A stretch of DNA of 64,000 nucleotides from Nannobrachium achirus (lineage: Eukaryota > Chordata > Actinopteri > Myctophiformes > Myctophidae): positions 63,791,394-63,855,393 of the forward strand of contig OY997639.1 of assembly GCA_963921795.1 (NCBI GenBank). Reading direction: 5' to 3'. The position numbers and the translations under genes were made by a program. Numbering within the stretch: position 1 is the stretch's first letter; the number at the start of each line of letters is the position of its first letter. Positions 26,715 to 38,455 of the stretch are shown here, in pieces. The notes under the pieces were generated by a model. The model had not been told where the DNA came from, searched no databases, and saw only the letters and a list, made by a program, of their open reading frames with translations.

Positions 26715-27084
26715 CTCTGAAGCGAGAACAGAGGTGATATGATGAGGACAAAGACGGAGAACTGAGGGGACAAGAGTGAGGAAGAGGAAGATGGTGCCGT
26801 ATGAAGATGTGCTAGTCTCTCATCTGCTGCCCCCTGTGGCTGAAGCCTGTTAGTACACACAGTCGGCCAGCAAACCAGACACTACAGACTGTTAGGGGTT
26901 AGGTTGTCAGGTCGACGCACAAAATATAGACATGATTACCGGCGCCACTGCTGAAGAAAACATTTTAAAATAACAACATATATTATCACATTTATAGAAG
27001 TCAATGGGGTGACACAGATCAGCACAGTGCATCTTAGCTGGTGTCACCTTAAACAGTTTCTCCCCAGCAACATATACTTCACAG

Positions 27085-27569
27085 CAGGGGTGTCGCACCA
27101 AATTCTGGGCCCTGGGTACAAGGATTCACTGCGGGCCCCCCATGAATGTTCTTCATGGGTGGAGGGGGTTTAACCCATTTAGACGCATTATTTTGTGCTT
27201 TAACTATTACAAATAGTAGATATACAAGCTCACAGAGCGACACCGTGAGCTTGTAGATCTGCTATTTTTTTTTTTTTGTGAAGTCTTTGAATATTACCTA
27301 AGTTTCTATGTCAGTGGTGCTTTATAATTATATGTAATTGGCCACGGACCCAAATCTCAAAATATTTAGTTCCAGGGACCCCCCAGAAGCAAAATTTGAG
27401 TTACAAATGTTCGCTTAAAAAATACATATATTCAAAGATTTGCACACATTTTCACGACTTTTCAAAAATAGCAGATCTACAAGCTTGCTAAAGTACAAAA
27501 TAATGAAGGCCCCCTCCACCTTGGGCCCTGGTAACTCAGTCCCACTCTCCCCCCCTTGTGACGCCCCTG
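27085..27569. mobile_element. CAGGGGYGTCRCA hAT-like MITE, perfect TSD
   Basis: Ends CAGGGGTGTCGCA and TGTGACGCCCCTG, flanked by exact CTTCACAG (27077-27084 and 27570-27577). It contains a TTAACCCATTTAGA start at 27,170 and two hairpin modules (27,205-27,275 and 27,465-27,490), i.e. nested material. Confidence 0.92.
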
Positions 27570-27629
27570 CTTCACAGTGAGTACACTTCTTGGTTTCTGC
27601 TCAGAATAGATACTTCTAGGAACACTAGC

Positions 27630-27843
27630 CTCCCTATTCTGAGCATGTCATAATAGGTGAACATTCGGCAACAAGAGGCGAACATTGGGCAAACATAGCA
27701 GATCTACATTAAGTTCACAACAGTTCACCCATTCACATTTCTTTGCACAGAGATTTGGTGTAAAGGGAAGAAATGAGGGGACGCCTCGGGACCCCGGTCA
27801 ACAAAGTATAGGGTTAAAGTATTATTAGGGTTTAATTGGTTAA
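27630..27843. repeat. hairpin-bearing TTAA-type repeat
   Basis: CCTCCCTATTCTGAGC, GGCAAACATAGCAGATCTACA and right end AGGGTTTAATTGGTTAA resemble the TTAACCACTTGAACC family. Confidence 0.5.
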
Positions 27844-28384
27844 ATGGCAGGGCAACAGATAAGAGACAGCTTCATACAACTAAATACCTAAACGTCAGTT
27901 ATCTTTTATATAATTCTATGGAGGGGGGGAAAAAGGCAGATGTATGAAAAAGGAAGGTCCAACTGAAAACAATGAAAAATATACAGTACACTTAGATACA
28001 GTACATTTAGTACACTTACACATAAGCACACTTATTATCATAATATGGTTAATTACTTGAAATGGAAAAGGTGTACAATGTACAGATAATAAATACCTGT
28101 ACGTGATGCAGGTATCATCACTGACATCACAGTAGTGACATCACGACAAGTGGACTACGTTGCTAGTTGTCCATACTTACTGTCTTGACTAATTGGTCAA
28201 ATATCGTCTTATAATTGTACTTTGTAAATGTCTAGCATTCAAAATCGAGTTGGGCATGATAGCATTGCAGTGGTTGCGCACAAGAAGTGAAGACAGAACC
28301 TATACAAATATCATTGCAAACTTCACCTGCCCAAATGTTTTATTTAACTGCCGGAGGCAGGTGGTTAAGCCTTTTATGGAGTAA

Positions 28385-28453
28385 CATTTAGCCAATGAAG
28401 AAGCCGCATCCTCAGTGACGTCACCTCTATGCAGCCTCCTAATTGGCTAAATG
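28385..28453. promoter_or_regulatory. CCAAT - CRE - CCAAT inverted block
   Basis: CATTTAGCCAAT (28385-28396) and its exact complement ATTGGCTAAATG (28442-28453) bracket a perfect CRE, TGACGTCA (28416-28423). No TATA box and no exon was seen. Confidence 0.4.
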
Positions 28454-28459
28454 TGCAGA

Positions 28460-29351
28460 CAGACATTAGACTTCAGACATTTGGTCTCTTGTCCCTTCCC
28501 TGTCTGGGTTCTGTCCTAATGGCTGTATACTGTATGTTTCTGATGTACTGTTCTTTACCTCTCTGGTGTATGTTGGTAAGTCTGCTGTACAGTAATAATT
28601 GAATGTAATTCAAAATGAATAGATACATAACCAATGACCAATTCATAGTTTCTATAGTCTAGAGATCTTATTAGAGATGGCCTATTACAGTATAGCCAAA
28701 TGTCATGCGAGGCGTGACCAGTCCTCAAGCTTGCTAACTTCACACTTAGTTGGCGGACAGACAGACTGACACTGCTTAATGTTTCAGAGGGAGTAGTGTT
28801 GAAACAGATCTAAATTAGACCCTAACTGTTGTCCTGCTGCTCCAGTGGGTTTCAACTGGTTTGCCGTTTCATAGATATTAAACCCATTTAGGCCTAACCT
28901 ATAGAATAGGGCTAAATCTGAAATTAGCCTACAAAACAAATATGTTGCTACATACTGTACATGTACTGTAAGCCCCTCCCAAACAGCAAAATGTGTTCCC
29001 GGCCTGAATGGGTTAAAAGAAGCTGTTCTTGCTTCACAACCTGGTCAGAGCATCCCACGACTCTCGGGCAACAGGTTGGGAAACACGGCAATAGAAATGC
29101 ACTCTGACGAGGTGCCAACCTGCGCCTTGCACACAAGTAGGCCATGTACGGCCTACTTGTGCACAAGTAGAGCGCGCCATGATGAAGTGCGCTCACTAGT
29201 GGCATCACCACTTCAAAAAAAACACTGATATATTATGATATATGCCAATGCCAATGACATCACCACTGGCATCAAAAGGAATACTGGTCGTTCATTGCCT
29301 GTTAAAGATGACGTTGCCAGAGATGCTGCTCCCTGATTGGGCTACGGTCTT
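28460..29351. other. non-coding, nothing recognised
   Basis: A short inverted duplication of GTAGGCCATGTACGGCCTAC lies near 29,140. No gene features. Confidence 0.4.
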
Positions 29352-29367
29352 AAACAAGAGAGGACAC

Positions 29368-29564
29368 GGGGCGCCCGCTGACCTGGTGGTCAAGGCGCAT
29401 ACCACATACTAGACTATGATGCCTGCTGGCGTCGCCGGTTCGATTCCCGATCCGGACGACCTTTGCCACATGTCATTCCCCATCTCTCTCCCCATTTCCT
29501 GTCAGTCTACTATCCTATCAAATAAAGGCATAAAAAGCCCAAAAACAAATCTTTAAAAAACAAA
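29368..29564 (+). mobile_element. tRNA-derived SINE with perfect 16-bp TSD
   Basis: tRNA-like head with box B GGTTCGATTCCC (29437-29448), an unrelated body with CATGTCATTCCCCATCTC, and an A-rich tail. Flanked by exact AAACAAGAGAGGACAC (29352-29367 and 29565-29580), the mark of LINE-assisted retrotransposition. The sharp duplication suggests a recent insertion. Confidence 0.93.
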
Positions 29565-29753
29565 AAACAAGAGAGGACACCAACATACAGTACATACATA
29601 CATACATACAATACCCAGCCGATCGCAGTACTTTCGCGCTCTGCTTTCGCAAGTAATGATAATAAGAATAATATCTCAAATTAATATGTTTCAAAAAGTT
29701 CCTCTCTTTACTCCTACCCTGCTCTCCTCTGATGAGGGTTTACGATCCCAAAA

Positions 29754-29755
<2 letters not shown>

Positions 29756-29809
<54 letters not shown>
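29756..29809. repeat. (CT)n microsatellite
   Basis: Pure CT, about 27 units. Confidence 0.97.
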
Positions 29810-29812
<3 letters not shown>

Positions 29813-29849
29813 ACGACACAAAACCTCACACAAAACACCTCTTCTAGTA

Positions 29850-30447
29850 CAGTGCTTCTCAACCTTTTCAGGCTGGGACCCCCAAAATAATAATATTTTA
29901 ACTGGGGACCCCCCACCCTGACGATCACTAAGAGTTGAGGCATTACATTTTGTATAACACAGTTCTATTGTGAAAATAGCACTGGCATTGTGAGCATGTA
30001 GATCTGCTATTTTCACAATTTCTGCCTCTAATATTAGACAATTTGGCATTTTAGAGGTATTAAAAAAGTCCTTAATTGACACTTAAGAAATATGCAGAAA
30101 CCCACACTTTTTTCTTTCTTTTTTTTTAACCCATTTCTCACCCAGTGCCAATTGCCTATGTAATCCTGGGCTCTGCTCTCCCTCTGCCGTGCCTGGGGAG
30201 ACAACGGACTGACCTCATGCTGGCCAGGGGGAGGCATTATTGAGACCAAGATTACTGCATGTTTTTGTGAGGGTATCAACCCTAGGAGACACAGGGAGAA
30301 CATGCAAACTCCACACAGAAAGGCCCACACTTAAACTTTACGTTGGTTTTGTTAACTGTTGAGTGAGAAAACAATCTTGCACATTAAGTTGGGGGACTCT
30401 GTTGGGGGACCTGTGCAGGGTCCCGACCCACAGGTTGAGAACCACTG
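29850..30447. mobile_element. CAGTGGTTCT-family MITE carrying a nested insertion
   Basis: Ends CAGTGCTTCTCAACC and GGTTGAGAACCACTG, flanked by TTCTAGTA and CTCTAGTA. Hairpin at 29,965-30,022. Interrupted at about 30,100-30,316. Confidence 0.88.
30101..30310 (-). mobile_element. nested SINE-like insertion (minus) with CCCACACTT duplication
   Basis: On the minus strand it starts GGCCTTTCTGTGTGGAGTTTG and ends in an A-rich tail, and it is bracketed by CCCACACTT at both edges. The head phrase resembles one common in teleost repeats. Confidence 0.65.
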
Positions 30448-30449
30448 CT

Positions 30450-31900
30450 CTAGTACATCCCAGGTATTACAGGGTATGTCAAACAGACAAAGCAACGGAC
30501 ATACAGTAATGAGTTTGATTGACAGCTGGTTAATCCACTTGGCGCAGGCCTGTGGACAGCGTTGAGCGCGGACGGGATTTCTATCAACCTTTTCAGGGCA
30601 TGAAGGTGAGAGCTGTGGTTCAATGGCCCTTTTTGATTAGGAACGATCCCAACCAATATACAATAACCCAGGAGTGCAGTGATGTCATTACGTGCGCATC
30701 CCGCATCAAAAACTCATTCAAGTCGCCCAGGGACTCATTCATGTCATGGTCCTGGGGTCCCGGGGATGCGCCTCCATTGGAGTCCATGTTAAAATAATTT
30801 ACTTCCACTACTTAAGTTGCTATATTAGTTTAGATAGTTTAATTCGTTTTTTAATGTGTAAGATAAACACTGTAAAGATTTATTATCAGTTAAACCTGGA
30901 ACAGCTAAAAAAAAAATTCACTAGTGGTTCTCAAAGTGGGGTCCTGGGTCCTTGAGGGAGTTCCAGGGGGTCCCCAGATAAATGATAGTTAGGAACCAAA
31001 TAGAACTTTATGGGTCTGTAACTCAGTGAACAAATGGAACCAAATGGACCTGTTCCATTTGTACTCTAGTATTTTAACATTTAATATAAATTGGGGTCCC
31101 AGTGATATAAATATAATTAAATGGGTGTCTGTAGCCTAGTGTATTTAGAAATCCTAGTTCTAAGTTCAAACATTAGCCAAATTGTAAAATAAATATAAGA
31201 AATAGGCAAACATTTTGAAAATAGCCGATCTACAAGCTCACAGCGCTCGAAAACATTGTATTGAGGACTCATAAAACTTTTCTGGGACCCATTTGAATGA
31301 CCACCTGTGGGTCCCGGGACCCATTACATTGAAAACCTAGTAACATCACTGGGAGTGTCCCAGTAGCAGACATAAGAACTGGTCCCATTCTCTAAAAATA
31401 CTATGAAATTCGATAGTTGCACTGGCTCACTGAAATTAGCTGATCTACATGCCCGCAACGTGTTGTGAGCATGTAGATCCGTTTTTTTTGGATGACCAGC
31501 AACATCAGCGTACGATGGAATACATTGACTGTTTGAACACTTGTTTGGCGCTGCATTGATGATAAGTTGCGCTTTAACTATTGCTATTTGTGTTGTGACG
31601 TGACAATTATGAGCGTTGACTGTTTTTGACACTAAATATTCTTCTTTTTATTGTGCCTTTTCTACGGTACACAACAGTACTTTTTCTTTTTCATACTTCT
31701 CGGTAACTTTGTAAACCTTAAAACTACTGCGCTGCCTCTGGGCGACTGATTTTTCCCCTTGGGATGGGCTGTATGACTTCAAATCAATATCACGATTATT
31801 TCAAAGTTTTGCCTCGATTAAGATAAAAATTAAAATTATTAAAAGAAATAAACAATAGTGAAAATATCCGATCAACAAGCTAATTATTTAGATCGTCTAT
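30450..31900. other. mixed repeat fragments, no gene
   Basis: Hairpin remnants at 31,215-31,250, 31,435-31,490 and 31,860-31,910. A GGTTCTCAAAGTGGGGTCC fragment at 30,925. A 22-bp tandem (TATAGGGTTATGTGGTTAA) at 31,919-31,960. Confidence 0.5.
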
Positions 31901-32133
31901 TTTCAAATTTTTCGTTTAATATAGGGTTATGTGGTTAAATATAGGGTTATGTGGTTAATCATACTGATCAATTTAGTCAATTATAACAAATCTATCTATT
32001 ATAATGTGTATCTATGTTTTCGTCTTGAAATTATGTTAAAGACCATTTTAGCTCACATTACATAATACCCGGACCATCTATCCACCCTTTAAAAAGGTGG
32101 GTGATAGCTGGGTCCTCTACCTGTGAATGTGTG

Positions 32134-32241
<108 letters not shown>

Positions 32242-32517
32242 ATGCAGGTGTCTCTTCTCTTGGCTCTTGTTTAACAAAGGGACAGAAACATTACTGACAA
32301 ACCATCTAGCATACTGACAGACATCTGACTGACATCTACGAACAGACATCTGGTTGGATACAGGCAAACCTGGAGTATAAACCTAAACCCAGGGTTAAAC
32401 CAAGGTGAGCAAATGTGCCACTCAAGTAGCTAGTTAACCAGCACTCTGCCCGTCAGGTTACAGGTAGTAGCGGTTAAGTTCAGAACTTGGGAGTGGAGTT
32501 CACCTGGTGGACCCAAG

Positions 32518-32883
32518 TAGTGATGGACAATCCCGTTAATTTCAGTGAACGAATCATTTCATGTTCATTCATGGTAATGATCCATTCAAACGATTCGCTC
32601 ACGCTCACCGTTCATGGCGCGACCGTCCCGTGAAAAACACAATCGCGGGAGTGTTTTTATTGCGTCACGAGTACAGCCCGCCCTCCCGTCCTGTGTGCCA
32701 GGGGCTATTAGGGGGAGGGGGCGGGCGGGGGAGTGAACGAAAGTGTGAGCGACACATTTCAGGGATTTGAACGAATCACTCATCACGTAGTCTCTCAAGA
32801 ACACAGACTTCCGCATTGCTGCAAAAGTGAAAAGAGCGACCGAACTTTTCCTTGACGATGGCTAGCCAGATTGCTCATCACTA
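32518..32883. mobile_element. hAT-like MITE (TAGTGATG ends), perfect TSD
   Basis: Ends TAGTGATGGACAAT and GCTCATCACTA, flanked by exact GACCCAAG (32510-32517 and 32884-32891). GC-rich centre, no dispersed hairpin. Confidence 0.92.
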
Positions 32884-32917
32884 GACCCAAGTGCAGAGCC
32901 CCGGGATGGGTCAAGCA

Positions 32918-34234
32918 CAGTGTTGATCTTTTCGACTAAAACTATGACGAAAACTGTTTGTCGACTGCGTTTTTTTCACTGACGAAAACTAAATAAAAAC
33001 TAAGCTGTGATGACTAAAACTAAGACTAAATATATTGACAATTTTGTCAACAAAATAAAAACTAGACTAAAACATTACTGAGGGACTAGAGGAGAAGAGA
33101 GTCATTTTATGTTTGGTTGCTCTCAGCTGTTTCGTGCTGAAAATAGCCAATCTACAAGCTCACAGCGTGTCGCGCTGTGACGCGTTGTGAGCTTGTAGAT
33201 CTGCTATTTTCAGCACACAACCAAGTGTAAAATCAGTCATTACAATACCATCAAGGCCTGCCAAAATACATTTCAGTTGACTAAATCAACCGTAGATTTA
33301 GTCGCCTAAAATCTAATGATATTTAGTTGACTAAAATTAGACTAAAACGAATACTTTTCAGGTGACTAAATTATGACTAAAACTAAAGCAAGGTTTTAAA
33401 CGCACAGATTCGGCCACGAATCGGCGGCGGAAAGCGTCTGCTGCCGACCGAGAGCCATCGGCAACTTGTCGGCAAGAGGCGCTTGCCGTCGATAGGGCTG
33501 TCGGAACCCGTCGATCGAAAACCGAACCTGCTCAGTCTTTTGCAATTGGTCGGTAGGATTGAGGCGACTTGATACTCCTGTATAGTGGACATTAGTTTGC
33601 TGCAGTTGCAGAAACAAAGCCTAAATAAGACAGAGACATTTTCTCGTGGCACATTTTAACTAAATACCATTTTCTCAATCTCAACTCTCAATTCCTATTC
33701 CAATCTGATCCAGAAGTAGGCTAGTAATAGTGCTGCAGCTGCCCGTGTTGACTGTGTTTTTTTTTCCTCTGCACGGAGGACACGGAGTGCCTCCAGTTGC
33801 CAAATTCTGTGAGTGAAACAAGCGAGCAGGTCTATGAAAATAAGCCCAAAAGCAGCGACCTGTTTCACCTATTGAGCACTATTACATTAGTTATTTTCTA
33901 AAAGATTGTTGAAAGCAAGGCCAAATAAGCAACTACACTTCAGAAACAAGCCCAAACAAAAGCAACTCACAACTAGCAACATTATAGGAAAACAGGATCA
34001 ACGTCACTTATAACGAGCAGACATGGCAACACTGCCATACAGTAACTACAGTCGGCGTCCGCGTCTGGGAAAAAAAGGGGGCTTAGTTTTTTGCAGTTCT
34101 TTGCAGTCTGTGTAGTGTGTACAGTCAGAAGGAGTCTCCTGTAGGCTGTTTGGTGTGGAGACACCTTAAATGACATTTTATTCAAAAGACTATGACTAAA
34201 ACTAAATCAAACTTTACTGTCAAAAACAACACTG
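32918..34234. mobile_element. hAT-like MITE (CAGTGTTG ends, GACTAAAAC-rich) with 0.78-kb insert
   Basis: Ends CAGTGTTG and CAACACTG, flanked by exact GTCAAGCA (32910-32917 and 34235-34242). Hairpin at 33,130-33,222 with outer stem GTGCTGAAAATAGC. The second copy (36333-36788) shows that about 33,386-34,165 is an insertion. Confidence 0.9.
33386..34165. mobile_element. unclassified insertion inside the CAGTGTTG MITE
   Basis: Edges near AAGGTTTTAAACGCACAG and GTGTGGAGACACCTT. GC-rich left third (GGCCACGAATCGGCGGCGG). Open frames of 73-89 aa on the minus strand have no recognisable domain. Confidence 0.5.
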
Positions 34235-34424
34235 GTCAAGCAGGCAGACGGACAGGGAGTCAGACAGACGGGCGGGAGGGAAGACAGGCAGGCCAATTGG
34301 CAGACGGATCAATGGGTGAGCAGTGCACAGATGAAGACTGTGACTTGGCAAACAGATAGATTGGTCTGCAACTGATTAACTGTGTCTTTAAATACGTCTT
34401 TAACTATACGATCGTACAAACGTG

Positions 34425-34771
34425 TAGGGATGGGTATTATCGTTTATCGCAATAAAATTACATTTATCGTGATACCGTCCTCCGTCATGCACTGGGATCA
34501 ATTCACCTTTTATTTGCCGAGCTGCATATCTGGTGCCACTTAAACCCTCTATAATTTTTAAAAGGTACTTATAATATAGGTACTTTATACAGTCTTTTTT
34601 TCACTCTCTATCAAATGTCTTTGCCAAAAAATAGCCGATCTACAAGCTCATTTTTTGGCAAATGTTCTGCCACCAGGATAAAAGATTTTGATTATCGCGA
34701 TAATAATGTAAATCGCGATTAGTTTTGTCACAATAATCGCGATATGACATTTTCATATCGTCCCATCCCTA
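34425..34771. mobile_element. ATCG-rich hAT-like MITE
   Basis: Ends TAGGGATGGGTATTATCG and CGTCCCATCCCTA, flanked by CAAACGTG and CAAACGAG. The hairpin has lost its right arm (34,622-34,672). Confidence 0.88.
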
Positions 34772-35770
34772 CAAACGAGCAAGGGCTCTATCGGTCTACG
34801 GAGTCCGTATGTAGCCTGGAGGTTACGCGATGCTAACGTCACACGCCCCCGCTATGAGGCTCTGATGACAGGAACCGTGACAGTTATAGCTACTAGCCAA
34901 GAGGTTAACCAGCCACATTGCTCAGCGAGCTAGCAGCCATCCAGTCACAGTCAGTCAGCCAGTCAGTCAGTAATGAACAGGTCAGCCAGCTAGGAAGTCA
35001 TTTAGCAAGCAAGCTAATCAATCACTCAGACAGATGCTAGTGAGCCAGATAGCCAACTCAGGCAGTTGGCAGTGTTAAAGTCAACGAGACAACGACCTCG
35101 CCAGTCAGTCACTCATTAGCAAAATAGCAACAGATTAGGCAGTCTGTCTTAACACTTATGACTGGGACCATACCTGTACCAACTAGGGATGCAGTGACAT
35201 AAAATAAAACATCTATTTGATTATAGATTAGTGCACTAATACACATCTACTAGTGACTGAATGAACCAACCACGCTCACCTCGAGTCGCTCCCGTCTTTT
35301 GCTTTCTGTTTAAAGTGTGAGGCGCTGATATGATTGACATAAAACCTGAAACGCCATTCTTACCCCAACGATTCCCCTCGCGATTTAGAGAGAATCAACG
35401 TCTTTGAATGAATGTCTGCGATTTAGAGAGAATGAACGTCTTTGAATGAATGTCTTTTAGGCTAAACCCCAATTTGAACAACACGTTTGTTTATTTAGCC
35501 CATGACAATATTGTGCTACTGTAAACCTTTCTGTAAAGCGACTTTGGGTACTTAGAAGAGCTGTATATAAAGATGAGCTATTGTGGAGATGATATACCAT
35601 CTTTTTTTTAAATGCAGGTTGCGGGGCGGGCGGATTCGTTGATTTGTATATTGTTCTGCGGCGCGGGCGGGCGGGTTACGTTCTGTGGGCCGTGCGGGTT
35701 ATGAAAAAAACCTGACCCGCGCATCACTAACATCTACTTATGACCGGGACCATACCCATTTCGGGGACTG
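34772..35770. other. non-coding with short tandem duplications
   Basis: Imperfect CAGTCAGTCA tracts (34,945-35,115), a 38-bp tandem (GCGATTTAGAGAGAATSAACG) at about 35,379-35,455, and a hAT-like right end (GCGCATCACTA) near 35,730. Confidence 0.5.
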
Positions 35771-35896
35771 CCCATAAGTCCGAAGGTTCATTAGTCCGAA
35801 TTTAGTTAGGGTTACTGAGGTTAAGGTTAGGGTTAGGGTTAGAGTTAGGCATAGTATTCTTAACAAATTCGGACAAATGAACCTTCGGACTAATGC
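35771..35896. repeat. inverted repeat with telomere-like core
   Basis: Arms AAGTCCGAAGGTTCATTAGT and the complement of ACAAATGAACCTTCGGACT enclose GGTTAGGGTTAGGGTTAGAG. Confidence 0.8.
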
Positions 35897-36109
35897 CTCT
35901 AATATTTGATAATTTGGACAATGTTTAGTTTGTCATTTTAGAGGTATTAAAAGTCCTTAAATTGTCACTTTAGAAATGTGCAGATACCCTCTACACACTT
36001 AAACTTGATCTTTGTTTGTTTACTGTTGAGTGAGAAAACAAGGTTGCACATTAAGGTAATCATCTGGGGACCCTGCATAATAATTTGGGTCCCGACCCAC
36101 AGGTTGAGT
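35897..36109. mobile_element. CAGTGGTTCT-family MITE, terminal fragment
   Basis: From CTCTAATATTTGATAATTTGG to CCCACAGGTTGAG. Both the outer end and the hairpin half are missing. Confidence 0.6.
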
Positions 36110-36332
36110 GTATAAATCAGGATTTTGTGTTTGTTACCCATGACACAATAACAACGTGGTGGATAAAACGCAGACTGTGTACCGTCATTGTACAACACAC
36201 AAGGACTACGATAGAGGTTATACTTCCAATGTGACAAGTGACGACCCATTTATGAAGACATACCCCCAGTGTCTCGGATGACAGCGCAAGGACGAGAGAA
36301 TCGGGTAGGAAAGAAGCACCTCCTTCTCGTAG

Positions 36333-36788
36333 CAGTGTGGATTTCGTCGACTAAAAATATGACGAAAAATGTTTGTCGACTATGTTTTTTTCACTGACGA
36401 AAACTAAATAAAAACTAAACTATGATGAATAAAACTAAGACAAAATATATTGACAATTTCGTCAACAAAATAAAAACTAGACTAAAACGTTAGGGAGGGA
36501 CTAGTGGACAAGACAATCATTTAATGTTTGGTTGCTCTCAGGTGTGCAGAAAATAGTGCTGACAACCAAGTGTAAAATCAGTCATTACGATGCCATCGAG
36601 GCCTGCCAAAATACATTTCAGTTGCCTAAATCAACTGTAGATTTAGTCGCCTAAAATCTTATGATATTTAGTCAACTAAAATTAGACTAAAGCTAATACT
36701 TTTCAGGTGACTAAATTATGACAAAAACTAAATTACATTTTACTCAAAAGACTAAAACAAAATCAAACTTTGCTGTCAAAAACAACAT
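36333..36788. mobile_element. CAGTGTTG-family MITE, second copy
   Basis: Starts CAGTGTGGATTTCGTCG, flanked by exact TCTCGTAG (36325-36332 and 36789-36796). The hairpin is reduced to GCAGAAAATAGTGCTGAC, and there is no 0.78-kb insert. Confidence 0.88.
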
Positions 36789-36861
36789 TCTCGTAGCAGA
36801 CAGATCAAACATGACTAAACATTGCATCCTCTATGTACATCCTTACTGAAGCGAGAATAGT

Positions 36862-37031
36862 TTTATTTTTGTGCTTTTCTGCCTTTATTGATGGTTCAAG
36901 TGAAGATGGACAGGAAAGAGCGAGAGACACACAGCAGAAATCATTCAGAACGGGAATCGAACCCGCAATGCTTTACAGCCTACAGACAGTATATGTGATA
37001 GGCGCCTGGACCGCTAGGCCAACAGGCACCC
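36862..37031 (-). mobile_element. tRNA-derived SINE, minus strand
   Basis: The minus strand reads GGCCTAGCGGTCCAGGCGCC (box A region), then GGGTTCGATTCCC (box B, 36951-36963) and a body ending CAATAAAGGCAGAAAAGCAC. Related to but distinct from the 29.4-kb SINE. TSD not resolved. Confidence 0.8.
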
Positions 37032-37194
37032 ACAAATCATTATGAACACAACTATGAACAGAAATGATTAGGAATTGTCAAGTAATTTCCCCCCCCAACC
37101 CTGATAACACTTGGAATGTATACAGGTGTTCACACTAAGGGTTGCCCACCAAGCAAATAAAACTTTCGGGCAGGTGGAGTTTGCTTTCAAGTTT

Positions 37195-37680
37195 CCCGAC
37201 TGGGCAAGTGCTTTGTTTGACCCAAGGTGGAGGGGACTTCAGCTATTGAAAAATAGCAGATTTACAAGCTCACAGCGCAGCACCGAGTGCCACGCTGCAA
37301 GCTTGTAGATCTGCTATTTTTTTAAAGTCGTGAAAGTTTGTGCAAATCTTTGAATATACCGTATGTATTTTTTAAGCGAACATTGTAACTCATATTTCGC
37401 TTCTGGGGCGTCCGTGAACTAATTATTTTGAGATAGGGGTCCGTGGCCAAATACATATAATTTTGGGGGTCCTTCACATGAAAAGGTTTGGGCACCACTG
37501 ACTTAGAAACATAGATTTTTCAGAAGAAAGTGAAATATTCAAAGACTTGCACAAATGTTCACGATTTTTCAAAAATAGCAGATCTACAAGCTCGCAGCGC
37601 GGCACCAGCTTGTAAATCTGCTATTTTTCAATAGTTAAAGCACAAAATAATGCGTCCCCAGTCTAAATGGGTCAAACCCC
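37195..37680. repeat. two CAGGGGYGTC/TTAACCCATT-type hairpin repeats
   Basis: Hairpins at 37,247-37,325 and 37,566-37,632. GGGGGTCCTTCACATGAAAAGG at 37,465 and GTCTAAATGGGTCAAACC at 37,660 are family ends. Confidence 0.6.
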
Positions 37681-37857
37681 CTCCACATTCATGGGGGGCT
37701 CAAAAAAAATCTGCTATTTCCACTATTTTTTTGAAAATGTTTTGAACATATATGAACATTTCTATCATGGAAATGATTATGACAACTATGATGATTATGT
37801 GAAAGATTATTGCAATTATCTCAAACAATTCAGATTGTGTGATTATGTGTGACTAGG

Positions 37858-38286
37858 TAGAGATGGGACGATATGAAAATGGTCATTATTCATCATATCA
37901 CGATTATTGTGACAAAAGAAATCGCGATTTACGATATTATCACGATAATCAAAATCCATTATCCTGGAGGGGAACATTTACCAAAAATAGCAGATCTACA
38001 AGCTCACAACGTGACGTGTTGTGAGCTTGTAGATCGGCTATTTTTTGTCAAAGACAGTTGATAAGAGTGAAAAAAAAAGACGATCAAGTACGTACATAAT
38101 AAGTACCTTTTACCAATTATCGAGGGTTTAGGTGGTACTGGGATATGCAGCTCGGCAAATAAAAGGTGAATTGATCCCAGTGCATGACGAAGGACGATAT
38201 CACGATAAATTAAATCTCCACGATGCGATTATCGCAAGTGTTTTTTATCACGATAAACGATAATATCGCGTATCGTCCCATCCCCA
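37858..38286. mobile_element. ATCG-rich hAT-like MITE
   Basis: Ends TAGAGATGGGACGATATG and CGTCCCATCCCCA, flanked by GTGACTAGG and GTGACAGG (one indel). Good hairpin at 37,980-38,050. Confidence 0.85.
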
Positions 38287-38455
38287 GTGACAGGCCTAGC
38301 CAGCACTTCTTCATCCAGGCTGAACTGTCAGGTGATGGGATGTGATGATGCTCTGCGCTTGTGATTCACGGTTTTCACTGTGTTTATACGGCACCTGCTG
38401 CTCGCCATCAGGCCATTTACTTCACTGTCTTCAAGTTCACCAGCTGAAGTTCAAG

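Noticed and set aside
29368-29564. A tRNA gene
   Set aside because: Box B is present, but no cloverleaf closes and an A-rich tail and 16-bp target duplications show a SINE.
33383-33652. Minus-strand 73-89-aa frames
   Set aside because: Within the insert in a CAGTGTTG MITE. The two overlapping frames share the same DNA and neither has a domain.
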